A DNA stretch of 35,138 nucleotides from an uncultured Pseudomonadota bacterium (GTDB lineage: Bacteria > Myxococcota_A > Polyangia > Nannocystales > Nannocystaceae): NCBI GenBank assembly GCA_913061055.1, contig CAJXVA010000035.1, positions 1-35,138 of the forward strand, written 5' to 3'. Of this stretch, positions 8,741 through 17,988 are shown one piece after another. A program made the position numbers and the translations under genes. The notes beneath the pieces are model-generated. The model saw only the letters and a program-made list of their open reading frames with translations, was not told the origin of the DNA and made no database searches. The number at the start of each line of letters is the position of its first letter. Position 1 is the first letter of the stretch.

Positions 8741-11700
8741 TCAGCTGCAGCCGCTGGTGGCTCCGCAGGCGATGCACTTGAGGCACGAGCCGTTGCGGAC
8801 GAGCGTGAAGCTCTGGCAGGCCGTGCACGCGTCGCCCTCGTAGCCTTGCATGCGTGCCTTCTGAACCTTGGCGCTCAGCTCGGCAGCAGCCTGCTTCTCG
8901 GCGCCACGCTTGGCCTGGCGGCTCTCGGCAACCTCGCCATTTGCAGCCGCGCCGGCACTCACCGAGCGGTCTTCGAACTCGATCTTCGCTTTACTGTCGG
9001 CCAAGAAGCCTGCGCTCGCCGGCAGGGCAGCCTCGAGCTTGAGCGGGCCGGGAGTTACGTGGTGCTCTTCGACCACCTCTTCAGCTTCAGCGTAGTCGAC
9101 ACCGCGAACCATGCCGTCGTCGGGGGCCGACTCGGCCTGGCGATCGCCACCCGTCGTGTCGGGCTCGAGGTCCTCGGGAGCAACGTGGGCCAGGTCGTGA
9201 CGGCCCAAGTAGCTGACGGCCAGCTCGCGGAAGATGTAGTCGATGATGCTCGTGCACATCTTGATGCTCGGATGACCGTGCACCATTCCGTTGGGCTCGA
9301 AACGCGTGAAGGTGAACGCCTCGACGTACTCCTCGAGTGGCACGCCGTACTGCATGCCCAAGCTGATCGCGATGGCGTAGCAGTTCATCAGGCTGCGGAA
9401 GGCGGCGCCCTCCTTGTGCATGTCGATGAAGATCTCCCCCAGGGTGCCGTCGCTGTACTCGCCGGTGTGGATGTAGACCTTGTGGCCGCCGATGACGGCC
9501 TTCTGGGTGTAGCCACCGCGACGATCGGGCATCGAGCGGCGCTTCTTGAGGTAGCGCGTGACGACCTTCTCGGTGACCTTTTCGATGACCTGGGGCTGCG
9601 AGGTCGCGGCGATGGGAGCCTCGAGGACGTCCTCGTCTTCGAGGTCGTCGGAGACCTCGTCCAGCAGCGAAGCCGACAGCGGCTGGCTGAGCTTGGACCC
9701 GTCGCGGTACAGGGCGATGGCTTTGATCGCGAGCTGCCAGGACTGCTTGTAGACGTCCTCGACCTCGGTCACCGTCGCGGTGTTGGGCATGTTGATCGTC
9801 TTGGAGATCGCACCCGAGAGGAAGGGCTGGGCCGCGGCCATCATGTGCACGTGGGCCATCGCAGCGATGAAGCGCTTGCCGTAGCGACCACACTTGTTCG
9901 CACAGTCGAACACCTCGAGGTGCTCGTCCTTGATGTGCGGTGCGCCCTCGATGGTCATCGTGCCGCAGACGTAGTCGTTGGCCTTCTGCACGTCGTCGCC
10001 GGTGAAGCCAAGCTCGCCCAACATGTTGAAGTTGGTGTCGCCGAGCTGCTCCTCGGTGAAGCCGAGGGTCTCCTTGCAGAACTCATCGCCGAGCGTCCAG
10101 CGGTTGAACACGAAGCCAATCTCGAACGCGGACGCGAGCTCGGATTCGATCTTTTCCAGGACCTCGGCGGTGAAGCCTTTGGCCTTGAGGTCGGCGTGCG
10201 AGATGCGAGGGCTGCCCACGAGGCTGCCGGCACCCTTGATGTAACGAACGATGTCGTCAGCCTGCGCGACGCTGTAGCCCAGATGGCCGAGCGCACTTGG
10301 GACCGACTGGTTGATGATCTTGAAGTAGCCGCCGCCCGCGAGCTTCTTGAACTTCACCAAGGCGAAGTCAGGCTCGATGCCGGTGGTGTCGCAATCCATC
10401 AAGAGGCCAATCGTGCCGGTCGGCGCGATGACGGTGACCTGCGCGTTGCGGTAGCCGTGCTCTTCGCCTTGGCGCAGCGCTCGGTCCCACTCTTGCTGGG
10501 CGGGCCCAAGCAGGTACGCGGGACACAGGTCCTGCGGGATCCCGACCGGCGGGGTGTTGAGGCTCTCGTACTCGTGCTTGGGCGCGTCGTAGGCGGCCCG
10601 ACGATGGTTCCGCATGACGCGGAGCATGTGCGCCCGGTTCTCGTCGTAGCCCGCGAACGCGCCCAGCTCTTCAGCGAGTTCGGCTGAGGTCGCGTAGCAG
10701 GTCGCGGTCATCAGGGCCGTGACGCCGCCGCAGATCGCTGCGCTCTCCTTGGAGTCGTACGGCAAGCCGCGCGTCATGAAGTAGGTCCCCATGTTCGCGT
10801 AGCCCAGGCCGAGCGTGCGGTACCGGTAGCTCAGCTCGGCGATCTGCTTGCTGGGGAACTGCGCCATCAGCACGGCGATCTCGAGCGTGACAGTCCAAAG
10901 ACGAGACGCGTGCCGGATCGCCTCGGTGTCGAGGTCCCCGTTGTCGGCGACAAACTTGATGAGGTTCAGCGACGCCAGGTTGCAAGCCGTGTCGTCGAGG
11001 AACATGTACTCGGAGCACGGGTTGCTGGCGTTGATGCGACCCGACGCAGGGCACGTGTGCCAGTCGTTGATCGTGGTGTCGAACTGCAGGCCTGGGTCCG
11101 CGCAGGACCAGGCACCGAACGAGATCTTGTTCCACAGCTCGCGAGCGCGAAGCGTCTTGGCCACGGACTCGTCGGTACGCCGACGCAGGTGCCAGTCGTC
11201 GTCGTTCTCGACCGCCTCGAGGAACGAGTCGGTGAGACGAACCGAGTTGTTGGAGTTCTGACCGGAGACGGTGCCGTAGGCCTCGGAGTCCCAACCCGTG
11301 TCGTACTCTTGGAAGGCGATCGACTTGGCACCCTGCTCGCCCAACTGAAGGACGCGCTGGATGTAGTTCTCGTTGACCTCAGCCTTGCGAGCGACGCGCA
11401 TGGCTTTGCGCAGCGGCTTGTTCGCGTTGGGCTTCCAACGGTCCTCGTTCGTGATGTCGGCGTTGCCCCAGCCAGCCTGAAGAATGTTGTTGAGGTGCTC
11501 GTTGCAAAGGCGCGACCCGGTGACGAGCGCGGCGACCTTCTGCTCTTCGATGACTTTCCAGTCGATGAAGGACTCGACATCGGGGTGGTCGATGTCGACG
11601 ACGACCATCTTGGCGGCGCGGCGGGTGGTGCCGCCCGACTTGATCGCGCCGGCAGCTCGGTCACCGATCCGCAGGAAGCTCATCAGGCCGCTGGAACGAC

Positions 11701-12460
11701 CACCGCCGGAGAGGCGCTCGCCCTCGGCACGGATGCGCGAGAAGTTGGTGCCGGTACCCGAGCCGTACTTGAACAACCGAGCTTCGCGGACCCAGAGGTC
11801 CATGATGCCGTTCTCGCCGACGAGGTCGTCGTCGACCGACTGGATGAAGCAAGCGTGGGGCTGCGGCCGACCGTAGGCGGTCTTGGACTTGCGGACGCGA
11901 CCGGTCTCGGGCTCGCAGTAGTAGTGACCCTGGGCAGGACCGGTGATGCCGTACGCCCAGTTGAGCCCGGTGTTGAACCACTGTGGGCTGTTGGGTGCGG
12001 CGCGCTGCGTCGCCAGCATGAACAGCATCTCGTCGTAGTAGGCGCGCGCCGAGCCCTCATCCGAGAAGTACCCGTGACGCCATCCCCAGTACGTCCAGCA
12101 GCCCGCGAGACGCCCGAAGACCTCCCGGCTGTCCTGCTCTCCTCGGGTGCGCTCTTCGGCCGAGAGCTCCGAGAGTTCCTCCTCATCGGGCTCACTGCGC
12201 CACAGCCACTCCGGAACGCCTGGCTCTGGAACCCGACGCGTGCGCGTGGGGATGCCGGCCTTGCGGAAGTACTTCTGGGCGAGGATGTCGACCGCGACCT
12301 GGGACCAACCCTTCGGCACTGCGATGTCGTTCGCCTCGAACACGACCGAGCCGTCGGGGTTGGTGATCTTGGACGAACGGTCTTCGAACTCGATACCTTG
12401 GAAGTCACCTTCAGAAGGGTTGGAAGCGTCAGCGGAGGTGAAATGACGGGCGAGTTTCAT
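8741..12460 (-). CDS. nrdJ: Adenosylcobalamin-dependent (class II) ribonucleotide reductase (1239 aa)
   Basis: Reduces ribonucleotides to deoxyribonucleotides using a thiyl radical generated from coenzyme B12; cytoplasmic. Landmarks include the N-terminal [17 protein letters not shown] and [16 protein letters not shown] segments and the active-site finger loop N480-P-C482-S-E484, which carries the radical cysteine between Asn and Glu. [23 protein letters not shown] and the C-terminal four-cysteine ribbon (ACTACQ...CLKCIACG) complete the picture. The length is that of the large vitamin-B12-dependent NrdJ group. The region at about 960-1040 ([20 protein letters not shown]) matches the family's C-terminal extension. 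The gene stands alone, with a terminator 28 bp downstream and a long leader with NrdR and DnaA sites upstream. No nrdR gene is in the window. Confidence 0.96.
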   Translation of the reverse strand: MKLARHFTSADASNPSEGDFQGIEFEDRSSKITNPDGSVVFEANDIAVPKGWSQVAVDILAQKYFRKAGIPTRTRRVPEPGVPEWLWRSEPDEEELSELSAEERTRGEQDSREVFGRLAGCWTYWGWRHGYFSDEGSARAYYDEMLFMLATQRAAPNSPQWFNTGLNWAYGITGPAQGHYYCEPETGRVRKSKTAYGRPQPHACFIQSVDDDLVGENGIMDLWVREARLFKYGSGTGTNFSRIRAEGERLSGGGRSSGLMSFLRIGDRAAGAIKSGGTTRRAAKMVVVDIDHPDVESFIDWKVIEEQKVAALVTGSRLCNEHLNNILQAGWGNADITNEDRWKPNANKPLRKAMRVARKAEVNENYIQRVLQLGEQGAKSIAFQEYDTGWDSEAYGTVSGQNSNNSVRLTDSFLEAVENDDDWHLRRRTDESVAKTLRARELWNKISFGAWSCADPGLQFDTTINDWHTCPASGRINASNPCSEYMFLDDTACNLASLNLIKFVADNGDLDTEAIRHASRLWTVTLEIAVLMAQFPSKQIAELSYRYRTLGLGYANMGTYFMTRGLPYDSKESAAICGGVTALMTATCYATSAELAEELGAFAGYDENRAHMLRVMRNHRRAAYDAPKHEYESLNTPPVGIPQDLCPAYLLGPAQQEWDRALRQGEEHGYRNAQVTVIAPTGTIGLLMDCDTTGIEPDFALVKFKKLAGGGYFKIINQSVPSALGHLGYSVAQADDIVRYIKGAGSLVGSPRISHADLKAKGFTAEVLEKIESELASAFEIGFVFNRWTLGDEFCKETLGFTEEQLGDTNFNMLGELGFTGDDVQKANDYVCGTMTIEGAPHIKDEHLEVFDCANKCGRYGKRFIAAMAHVHMMAAAQPFLSGAISKTINMPNTATVTEVEDVYKQSWQLAIKAIALYRDGSKLSQPLSASLLDEVSDDLEDEDVLEAPIAATSQPQVIEKVTEKVVTRYLKKRRSMPDRRGGYTQKAVIGGHKVYIHTGEYSDGTLGEIFIDMHKEGAAFRSLMNCYAIAISLGMQYGVPLEEYVEAFTFTRFEPNGMVHGHPSIKMCTSIIDYIFRELAVSYLGRHDLAHVAPEDLEPDTTGGDRQAESAPDDGMVRGVDYAEAEEVVEEHHVTPGPLKLEAALPASAGFLADSKAKIEFEDRSVSAGAAANGEVAESRQAKRGAEKQAAAELSAKVQKARMQGYEGDACTACQSFTLVRNGSCLKCIACGATSGCS

Positions 12461-12785
12461 CGGTCGGCCTGGAGAGCGAAGCGGTAGAGGCGGAGGAGAG
12501 TGCGGAGCGGGAGAGACGGAAGGAAGCTGAACAGAAGCTCAGGGTAGCGGAGAGAGCGGCTCGGAGATCAAGGCGGCGACAGCAGCCTGAGCACGCTTTC
12601 TGGGGGAGAAGCGTGGTGCACCAAGGAGAGGTGCCGTTGTCTGGGTCGAGGTCCCGGGAGAGTGCCGAAGCCAGGAAGGGTTTCAGCGGGAGATTCGGAG
12701 GAGATGCGTGAGTGACGCGGCCACGATGGGTCATCGCGGTGCCCCGCCCAAGGCAGAGTAGGTAAGGGTGGGACAACCCTCGGTG
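12461..12785 (-). promoter_or_regulatory. Long pyrimidine-rich untranslated leader of nrdJ
   Basis: No gene is visible in these 325 bp. On the nrdJ sense strand the part nearest the start (12461-12560) is strikingly rich in C and T and poor in G, with repeated CTCTCC/CTTCC patches. It has no good Shine-Dalgarno sequence before the ATG. A short palindrome GGTGCACC lies at 12575-12582. I looked for a cobalamin riboswitch (B12 box GCCACTG and its context) and did not find one. A C-rich, G-poor leader is what Rho loading sites look like, so attenuation is possible but unproven. Confidence 0.45.
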
Positions 12786-12801
12786 CCCCACCATGTTGGG
12801 G
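12786..12801. promoter_or_regulatory. NrdR-like box, start-proximal copy
   Basis: CCCCACCATGTTGGGG is a 16-bp palindrome apart from one base pair, centred between 12793 and 12794. Its size and symmetry match NrdR boxes, and it is one of a pair with the box at 12817-12832. The centres are 31 bp apart (15 bp between boxes), the helical phasing NrdR pairs normally show. NrdR is the nucleotide-sensing repressor of ribonucleotide reductase genes. Confidence 0.7.
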
Positions 12802-12810
12802 CGGTTGGTA

Positions 12811-12840
12811 TTAGAACCACAACATGTTGGGGTGTGGCAA
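12811..12840 (-). promoter_or_regulatory. Candidate nrdJ promoter
   Basis: On the minus strand, TTGCCA (plus 12835-12840) and TTCTAA (plus 12811-12816) are separated by 18 bp and could serve as -35 and -10 elements. The second NrdR-like box fills the spacer, and the first lies just past the predicted transcription start near 12804. Repression by occlusion would follow from this geometry. The hexamers are imperfect; the overlap with the boxes is the main support. Confidence 0.4.
12817..12832. promoter_or_regulatory. NrdR-like box, start-distal copy
   Basis: CCACAACATGTTGGGG is the second member of the pair. It shares AACATGTT at its centre, is a near palindrome, and is in phase with the box at 12786-12801. 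It sits within the spacer of the candidate promoter. Confidence 0.7.
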
Positions 12841-12868
12841 GAAGTTGCCCCCAAGTTTTGTGGTGGGG

Positions 12869-12934
12869 TTGTCCACAAGATCGGCCGAAGAGACGCTGCA
12901 GCTACTCCCCAAGTTCTCCACAGGGTTATCCACA
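12869..12934 (+). promoter_or_regulatory. Cluster of three DnaA boxes upstream of nrdJ
   Basis: TTGTCCACA (12869-12877), TTCTCCACA (12914-12922) and TTATCCACA (12926-12934) are in the same orientation. The last is a perfect consensus DnaA box, and the first two differ from it at the third base only. The last two are 12 bp apart, start to start. They lie about 65-130 bp upstream of the candidate nrdJ start point. The sequence between them includes an imperfect repeat of about 28 bp (12850-12877 and 12907-12934) that begins CCCCAAGTT and ends GGGTT-x-TCCACA. DnaA regulates nrd genes in Escherichia coli through such sites; the same role here is inferred. Confidence 0.65.
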
Positions 12935-13549
12935 GGCTTTGTGGTTTCGCGCCCCATCGCGCACACCGCGGGTGATCCTGCGATCAGCCCGAAGATCGTT
13001 TGAAACACTGTCCCACAGCGTCCTACGCGTAGACCGCCCCCTAAAGCGGCCGCGCGGCTTCCGCTCACTGGCGGGATCCACGCTATCCAGGTGGTCACAG
13101 CTCTGCAACACCCTGGTCCCAAGACAGGCCATGAACCCGAGGAGGAGATCTCCATTCTGGGACTCGGAGGTTGCCGGAGGCGGTGTGTGAAGGTCGGATT
13201 CGCTCCTACCCAAGTGGGCGTTTTCGCTCAGCTTTCTTGCAGCTCGAGATCCTCCTATTCCTGCACTCCGCTCCAGACACCTTGCGCCGACTCGCCCCGT
13301 CTCTCCCCACCGAGTTTGCCTTCGCGCGGTTGGTCCGGCAGCGTCGTCAGACCGCGGCGCCTGAGCGCACCCAGACACACCGTCCGCTTCGGGTCAGTCC
13401 GACGCAATCATCGCGCTGTCTTCCCCCTTCGTCGGGCCCTGGCTGCCTTGCGACCCGAGGCGGCTTCCCTCATGATCGCCAACAGGTTCGGACGGCTGGT
13501 GGCGGATGGAGCGGATTGTTCCACGTCTCCCCGAGTCGCGGTTATCGAC
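12935..13549. other. 615-bp gene-free stretch
   Basis: I see no gene in this stretch. Frames that remain open here read as Arg/Ser/Pro-rich nonsense and lack start signals. It should contain the promoter of the downstream plus-strand gene, but I could not pick out a convincing one. Confidence 0.5.
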
Positions 13550-14089
13550 ATGCCACCCAGCAGCACAAGCGACATGCTCTCCCCTGATGCGTCCGAGGAC
13601 GAACTCGAGCGGCTCAGCGCCCTCGAGACGCTCAAGGGACTGAAGAACCCCGACAGCGTCACCCTCGGCGACTTGGTCAAGTTCCTCAACGCCCGCGGTC
13701 TGTGGACGCAGTTCGCCAAGATCACCCTCGGCGACCTCCGAGACGGCTTCACGGAGAAGGCCAAGGCCAAGAAGACCGCGACCAAGCGACGCAAGAAGGA
13801 GCGCATCCTCGAAGACGAGCTTGGCGACGCGTATGCAGAGAAGGCCGAGAACGACAGCAAGGGCAAGGTCAAGGCCGAGCCCCAAGACGGCGGCATCGAG
13901 CCCGACGAGTTCGCCCGCCAGGTGCTCCCGTTCATCGAGGGCAACGGCGAGGTCACGCTCGACGACATCGAGGAGTACACCCGGCTGGACCGCAAAGTGC
14001 TGCGGCACCACCTCGGCGCCTTGGTCAAAGAAGAGCGGCTCGAGCGGATCGGCGTCGGCCGCCACGCGATCTACTCGTCGTTGCTGTAG
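13550..14089 (+). CDS. Small basic protein with predicted winged-helix C-terminus (179 aa)
   Basis: The ATG at 13550 (MPPSSTSDM...) is preferred; ATG 13574 is a close alternative, and neither has a clear ribosome-binding site. Residues about 15-70 are acidic and helical (LGDLVKFLNARGLWTQF, then ITLGDLRDGF). A strongly basic patch follows (KAKAKKTATKRRKKER, about 73-88), then an acidic linker. The C-terminal ~65 residues (FARQVLPFIEGNGEVTLDDIEEYTRLDRKVLRHHLGALVKEERLERIGVGRHAIY) have the helix-turn-helix and wing pattern of MarR/ArsR-like folds. It is likely a DNA-binding, perhaps nucleoid-associated, protein. It is divergent from nrdJ, so a role in the DnaA/NrdR region is possible but speculative. 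Confidence 0.75.
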   Translation: MPPSSTSDMLSPDASEDELERLSALETLKGLKNPDSVTLGDLVKFLNARGLWTQFAKITLGDLRDGFTEKAKAKKTATKRRKKERILEDELGDAYAEKAENDSKGKVKAEPQDGGIEPDEFARQVLPFIEGNGEVTLDDIEEYTRLDRKVLRHHLGALVKEERLERIGVGRHAIYSSLL

Positions 14090-14091
14090 TC

Positions 14092-14116
14092 GCGCTCAGG
14101 GCGAAGCCCCTTGCGC
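14092..14116. terminator. Hairpin between convergent genes, possible bidirectional terminator
   Basis: GCGC-TCA-GGGC-GAA-GCCC-CTT-GCGC forms two 4-bp GC stems around a symmetrical internal loop with a 3-nt loop. It lies in the 32-bp gap between the stops of the 13550-14089 gene and the OmpA gene. There is no T-tract on either side, so termination is uncertain. Confidence 0.35.
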
Positions 14117-14121
14117 CGGAC

Positions 14122-15510
14122 TCAGCTGCCGCACTTGCAGTTGAGCAGCCGGAACTCGATCCGCCGGTTCTTCGACCGACCTTCCACACTCGCGTTGGTG
14201 TCGATCGGTTCGTCCGGTCCGGCGCCCCGGGTTTCGATTCGGCTGTCTTCGACCCCGTGCTCGACGAGGTAGGCCTTGACCGACTCCGCCCGAGACTTCG
14301 AAAGCTCGGTGTTGTGCTCGGTCGAACCGGTGGAGTCCGTGTGTCCGCTGATCTCGACGGTGACCTTCGGATACTTCGCCAGAACAGCCACGACGGCGTC
14401 GAGGTTCTTCTTGGAGGTGGAGCGCAGACGAGCGCTGTCGATCTGGAAGTTGACGCCTTCGAGCGTGCCTTCAAACGCGCCGAGGTCCTCCGGCAGCGTG
14501 TCCGGGCAGCCGTCGGCGTCTTCGAAGGCATTGAACGTCTCCGGCTCCTGCGGGCACGCGTCCTGTGCGTCATCGATTCCGTCGCCGTCCGCGTCCGCCA
14601 CCGGACACCCATCGGGCGCGGGCCCCTTGTCGTTCGGACAGGCATCGGCGTCACCGGAGATGCCATCTCCGTCCGGATCCGGATCCGGGCAGCCGTGCGG
14701 GGCGACCCCTGCCTCGATCGGACACGCATCCTCGTCATCAAAGAAGCCGTCCCAGTCCTTGTCGCTGCGAGGAGCGGGCTCGGGTTCGGCGATGGGGGGA
14801 CGGCGAGGGGTCGGTCGAGCTTCTTCGGCGGGGCGCCGGGTCCAGCCGAAGCCGAGGAGAATCTCCGGGCTGTTCGTCCCACCACCGGTCTCGCCCTGCT
14901 GAGGGCTGATCACGTCGCGGACTTCGAGCCGCAAAGTGAGGGCCCGGGTGAGGTGCGCAGCAATGCCACCGCCCAGATGAAACGCGAGGTCGGAGTCATT
15001 GCCGACCGCCCCTACTCCACTTCGCACGCCGAGCACGCCCGCGCCCGCCAGGACGAACGGCGTCACGCTCCAGCGAGGGATCTGGCCGATGACGTGGCCG
15101 CGGAACGTCCACAGCGTCGCCCCCTCATCGCCTTCGACTTGGCCCAGCCCCAGTGCCCCCTCGGCCTCGAGACCGAGGAAATCGAGGGGGAAGTAGCCAA
15201 CACGAGCGCCGAATTCCGGAGCCACGGAACGGTAGGCCTTGAAGCCCTGGTTGGGCAGCGTGTCATCGGTCTCGAACAGCTCGATGTCGCGAGCGGGAAG
15301 CAGCACGCCTCCGAATACGCCCAGGTGGAACATGTTGCGCCGCGGTGGGTGACGGCGGATCCACGGCGTGTCCGCAGGCCCCAGCTCGACATACTCCACC
15401 GTGCTGGACGATGCCTCGGCTTCGGGTGCGGCGAGCAGCCCGAGAAGCGCAACTGAACACGGTACGAACACGATCACGATCAGCGTCCCAAGCCGCCGCG
15501 GACCAGTCAA
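14122..15510 (-). CDS. OmpA-family outer-membrane protein with thrombospondin type-3 repeats (462 aa)
   Basis: An outer-membrane anchor that binds peptidoglycan. In order: a signal peptide (hydrophobic LIVIVFVPCSVALLGLLAA, about 9-27); a beta-barrel-like region (about 50-225) ending FGWTRRP; a Pro/Arg linker; three Asp-rich calcium-binding TSP3 repeats (DKDWDGFFDDEDACP, DPDGDGISGDADACP, DADGDGIDDAQDACP); and an OmpA C-terminal domain. The last has ISGHTDSTG, LSKSRAESVKAYL and EGRSKNRRIEF, the peptidoglycan-contacting Asp and Arg motifs. The protein ends in CKC. The start is TTG at 15510, the only codon giving a full signal peptide. It lies 39 bp downstream of the dehydrogenase gene, so they may be co-transcribed. 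Confidence 0.85.
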   Translation of the reverse strand: MTGPRRLGTLIVIVFVPCSVALLGLLAAPEAEASSSTVEYVELGPADTPWIRRHPPRRNMFHLGVFGGVLLPARDIELFETDDTLPNQGFKAYRSVAPEFGARVGYFPLDFLGLEAEGALGLGQVEGDEGATLWTFRGHVIGQIPRWSVTPFVLAGAGVLGVRSGVGAVGNDSDLAFHLGGGIAAHLTRALTLRLEVRDVISPQQGETGGGTNSPEILLGFGWTRRPAEEARPTPRRPPIAEPEPAPRSDKDWDGFFDDEDACPIEAGVAPHGCPDPDPDGDGISGDADACPNDKGPAPDGCPVADADGDGIDDAQDACPQEPETFNAFEDADGCPDTLPEDLGAFEGTLEGVNFQIDSARLRSTSKKNLDAVVAVLAKYPKVTVEISGHTDSTGSTEHNTELSKSRAESVKAYLVEHGVEDSRIETRGAGPDEPIDTNASVEGRSKNRRIEFRLLNCKCGS

Positions 15511-15549
15511 ATAACCGCGCCCCGCGAGCGGGACACGGTGTTCGGGTGC

Positions 15550-16704
15550 TCAGCTGAGCTTGGCGGCGGCAAGCTCAGCCAGCGCGCCGCCCACGTCGCT
15601 GCACTTGGCGGCGCGGTCCGGACCGACCAGATCGACGGTCAGCGGCGCACCCGCCTCGAGCAACTCGACGACGGCTTTGTCGATCGCGTCCGCCGCCTTC
15701 GCGAGCTTGTCGTCTCCCTTGCGCCCCGCAAGCCAGTCGAGGCCTTCTTTGACCGAGATCACCGTCGCGATCGGGTTGAGGCGGTCCTTGCCCGCGTCGG
15801 AGGGGGAGCTGCCGTGAATGGGCTCGAACATCCCGTGCTCCGTGCCGACGTTCGCGCTGGCCGCCATCCCCATGCCGCCTTGCAGCACCGAGGCGAGGTC
15901 GGTGACGATGTCGCCAAACATGTTGGTGGTGACGCAGACGTCGTAGCGCTCGGGCTCGCAAATGAGCCACTGTGTGAAGGCATCGACGATCGCCGTCTCC
16001 TTCTCGATCTCCGGGTACTCCTCGCCGATCTTGAAGAAGATGTCGCGGAACAAGTGGTCACCGTTGAGCACGTTGTCTTTGAGGATCGCGGTGACCCGGA
16101 GCTTGCCGTCCCGCGGCGCGCCGGTATTGCGGCGCTTGCACAGCTCAAACGCGTGACGGATCACCTGCTCGGAACCTCGCCTCGTGATGACGCGAGTATC
16201 CATCGCGACCTCTGTTGTGCCCCCAGGGGACAGCTTGCCGCCCATGCCGGCGTAGAGGCCCTCGGTGTTCTCGCGGACGATGACCATGTCGACCTGGCCA
16301 GGTGTCCACACCTGCTTGTGCTGGCCGTGGATCCGGTGCTGCACGCCCTTGTAGAGCTTGACGGGACGAACGTTGGCGAAGAGGTCGAGCTTGGTCCGGT
16401 TGCCGATCACGGCGGAGTACCCGGCCATCTTGCCGTTCGCCATCGTGACCGGCCCCTTGCTCTTGGGGTCAGGCCACCCAACCGCGCCGAGCAGGATCAT
16501 GTCCGCGGCCTTGCACTTGGCCTCAGATCCTTCTGGCCAGTCACGGGAGCCATGCTCCAAGTAGAACTGCCCCCCACAGGGGATATCCTCGAGAGTCCAC
16601 TCGATGCCCAGCGGTTTGCTGACGGCTTCGAGCACGCGGAGACCTTGGGCCATCACTTCGGGACCGATGCCATCCCCGCCGAGTGTCACGACGTTGTACG
16701 CCAT
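15550..16704 (-). CDS. Isocitrate/isopropylmalate-family dehydrogenase, non-canonical (384 aa)
   Basis: NAD(P)-dependent beta-decarboxylating dehydrogenase. Motifs: VVTLGGDGIGPEV at the N-terminus; NRTKLDLFANVRPVK (substrate-binding arginines); VIVRENTEGLYAG; DVCVTTNMFGDIVTDLASVLQGGMGMAASANVG (metal-binding Asp residues); and HGSSPSDAGKDRLNP. ATG 16704 (MAYNVV) is chosen over an ATG 24 bp upstream because the family starts close to the GGDGIG motif. The loop after ILLGAVG (GWPDPKSKG) differs from LeuB, whose usual pattern is GPKW. With no leuCD or TCA genes nearby, the substrate (3-isopropylmalate, isocitrate, tartrate or another 2-hydroxyacid) cannot be set from sequence. Confidence 0.85.
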   Translation of the reverse strand: MAYNVVTLGGDGIGPEVMAQGLRVLEAVSKPLGIEWTLEDIPCGGQFYLEHGSRDWPEGSEAKCKAADMILLGAVGWPDPKSKGPVTMANGKMAGYSAVIGNRTKLDLFANVRPVKLYKGVQHRIHGQHKQVWTPGQVDMVIVRENTEGLYAGMGGKLSPGGTTEVAMDTRVITRRGSEQVIRHAFELCKRRNTGAPRDGKLRVTAILKDNVLNGDHLFRDIFFKIGEEYPEIEKETAIVDAFTQWLICEPERYDVCVTTNMFGDIVTDLASVLQGGMGMAASANVGTEHGMFEPIHGSSPSDAGKDRLNPIATVISVKEGLDWLAGRKGDDKLAKAADAIDKAVVELLEAGAPLTVDLVGPDRAAKCSDVGGALAELAAAKLS

Positions 16705-16761
16705 GGTGTTGGTGTACCGCAGCCCCACTCGGCGCCATGTTGCGGTTTCTCACCGAGCGAA

Positions 16762-17988
16762 CTACGACCACAGCTCAACGAGCTCGTCATGCTGTGCTGC
16801 AGCATCGCGATAGCCGAGCTCGATGAGTTCGTGGACGTAGTCGGGGTCGAACAACACGTAGCTGGCGAGATCGCTCTCGGACACGTCGTCCGCGCCCTCG
16901 CTCATCCGCCGCAGCCACCGGGCCATCATGCCGCTGTGGGCCTTGAGCCGGGTCCGCTGCATCACCTCGTGGGCCACCTCTCCCAGATCCCGGCTGGGCT
17001 GAATCAGCACCAGTTGAACCTCCTTGTACGGCCGCCCCTCGCGACCGCGGATGCCTTCGGCGATCTTTCGCGAAAAGTCCGGCCCGTAGATCTTCGTGCC
17101 CGCACGAATCATCTCGTTGGTGCGCTCGATCCGAGCGAGGTCTGCCTCGAGCTTGTCGAGCAGCAACGCGTTGAGAATCTTGCCGGCCATGAAGACCGCG
17201 TTGGGATAGATCGTGCTCGCCTCTTCGCGGGCCCGGTCTTGCGCGGTCTGAGTTTCCTTGTCGTGGCGCAGGCCCACGACCAGCAACCGATCTGCACCCA
17301 GATGCATCGCTGGGCGAATCGGCGTGTTTTGGCGAAGGCTGCCGTCAACGTAGAATTGATCGCCGACGCGAACCGCAGGGAACAGCACCGGGATCGCGGC
17401 CGAAGCCAACGTGTGTGCAGCCGTGATGACGGTAGGAACGATCTCTTGACCCGGTAAGCGCGGCCATTCTCCGATCGCCCCGTCTCGGGTCTGCACGAAC
17501 ACCGTCGTCACGCCGGTCGCCAGCTCGGTGGCACTGCACGCAAACGCGTGGAGGTAACGTTGGTGGAGGTTCTCGGTGATGCCTTGCCAGGGGATGAGGT
17601 CTCGGACGACCTTCTGCATCAACTGCGCATCGACCAGCCCGCCCACGCTTGACCCGTGGGTCAGCTTGGGCAGGTCGCGACCGAACAAAACCTGCGGCAG
17701 GGTCCGCATCTGCTCCCAACCGAACCGATACACCTCGTCGAGCTTGATCTCGTTCCACACCCGGGCCAACGCGCGGCCCTGCGCACGAGGGCGCTCGCAG
17801 GTGGCGGCGATGTAGCTGCCGTTGATGGCACCGACGCTGCTCCCCGTGATGACGTGAAACGGCGTCGGGATCGGGAGCTGCTCGCGCACATAGCGAAGCA
17901 CCCCGACCTCGTACGCTCCCCGCGCGCCGCCGCCGGAGAGGACCAGGCCGACTCTGGCCGCCGCTTCGCCCTGAGGCTCAGAATCCAA
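16762..17988 (-). CDS. Patatin-like phospholipase (408 aa)
   Basis: Serine lipid acyl hydrolase. The oxyanion-hole loop GGGARG is at 19-24, the nucleophile elbow GSSVG at 49-53 (Ser51), and the catalytic Asp215 in VDGSLRQNTP. The patatin domain covers about 12-240. A helical C-terminal extension (about 240-408, with EADLARIERTNEMI and ASYVLFDPDYVHELIELGYRDA) is typical of the larger bacterial members. The start is TTG at 17988, overlapping the end of the lipoprotein gene by 11 bp; no ATG or GTG lies before the GGGARG motif, so translational coupling is likely. No signal peptide is evident, which suggests the cytoplasm or the inner face of the membrane. Confidence 0.88.
   Translation of the reverse strand: MDSEPQGEAAARVGLVLSGGGARGAYEVGVLRYVREQLPIPTPFHVITGSSVGAINGSYIAATCERPRAQGRALARVWNEIKLDEVYRFGWEQMRTLPQVLFGRDLPKLTHGSSVGGLVDAQLMQKVVRDLIPWQGITENLHQRYLHAFACSATELATGVTTVFVQTRDGAIGEWPRLPGQEIVPTVITAAHTLASAAIPVLFPAVRVGDQFYVDGSLRQNTPIRPAMHLGADRLLVVGLRHDKETQTAQDRAREEASTIYPNAVFMAGKILNALLLDKLEADLARIERTNEMIRAGTKIYGPDFSRKIAEGIRGREGRPYKEVQLVLIQPSRDLGEVAHEVMQRTRLKAHSGMMARWLRRMSEGADDVSESDLASYVLFDPDYVHELIELGYRDAAAQHDELVELWS

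Noticed and set aside
8543..10687. 714-codon open frame on the plus strand opposite nrdJ
   Set aside because: It is antisense to an unmistakable nrdJ. Long opposite frames are expected in GC-rich DNA, and its peptide has no recognisable domain.
12461..12785. Cobalamin riboswitch before the B12-dependent reductase gene
   Set aside because: I could find neither the B12 box nor its surrounding conserved stems on the sense strand.
12869..12934. Chromosomal origin of replication
   Set aside because: There are only three DnaA boxes, no obvious AT-rich unwinding region, and no dnaA, dnaN or other origin-associated gene; regulation of nrdJ is simpler.
15550..16704. Canonical leuB
   Set aside because: The family is right, but the loop after ILLGAVG and the lack of leu genes nearby do not support naming it leuB.
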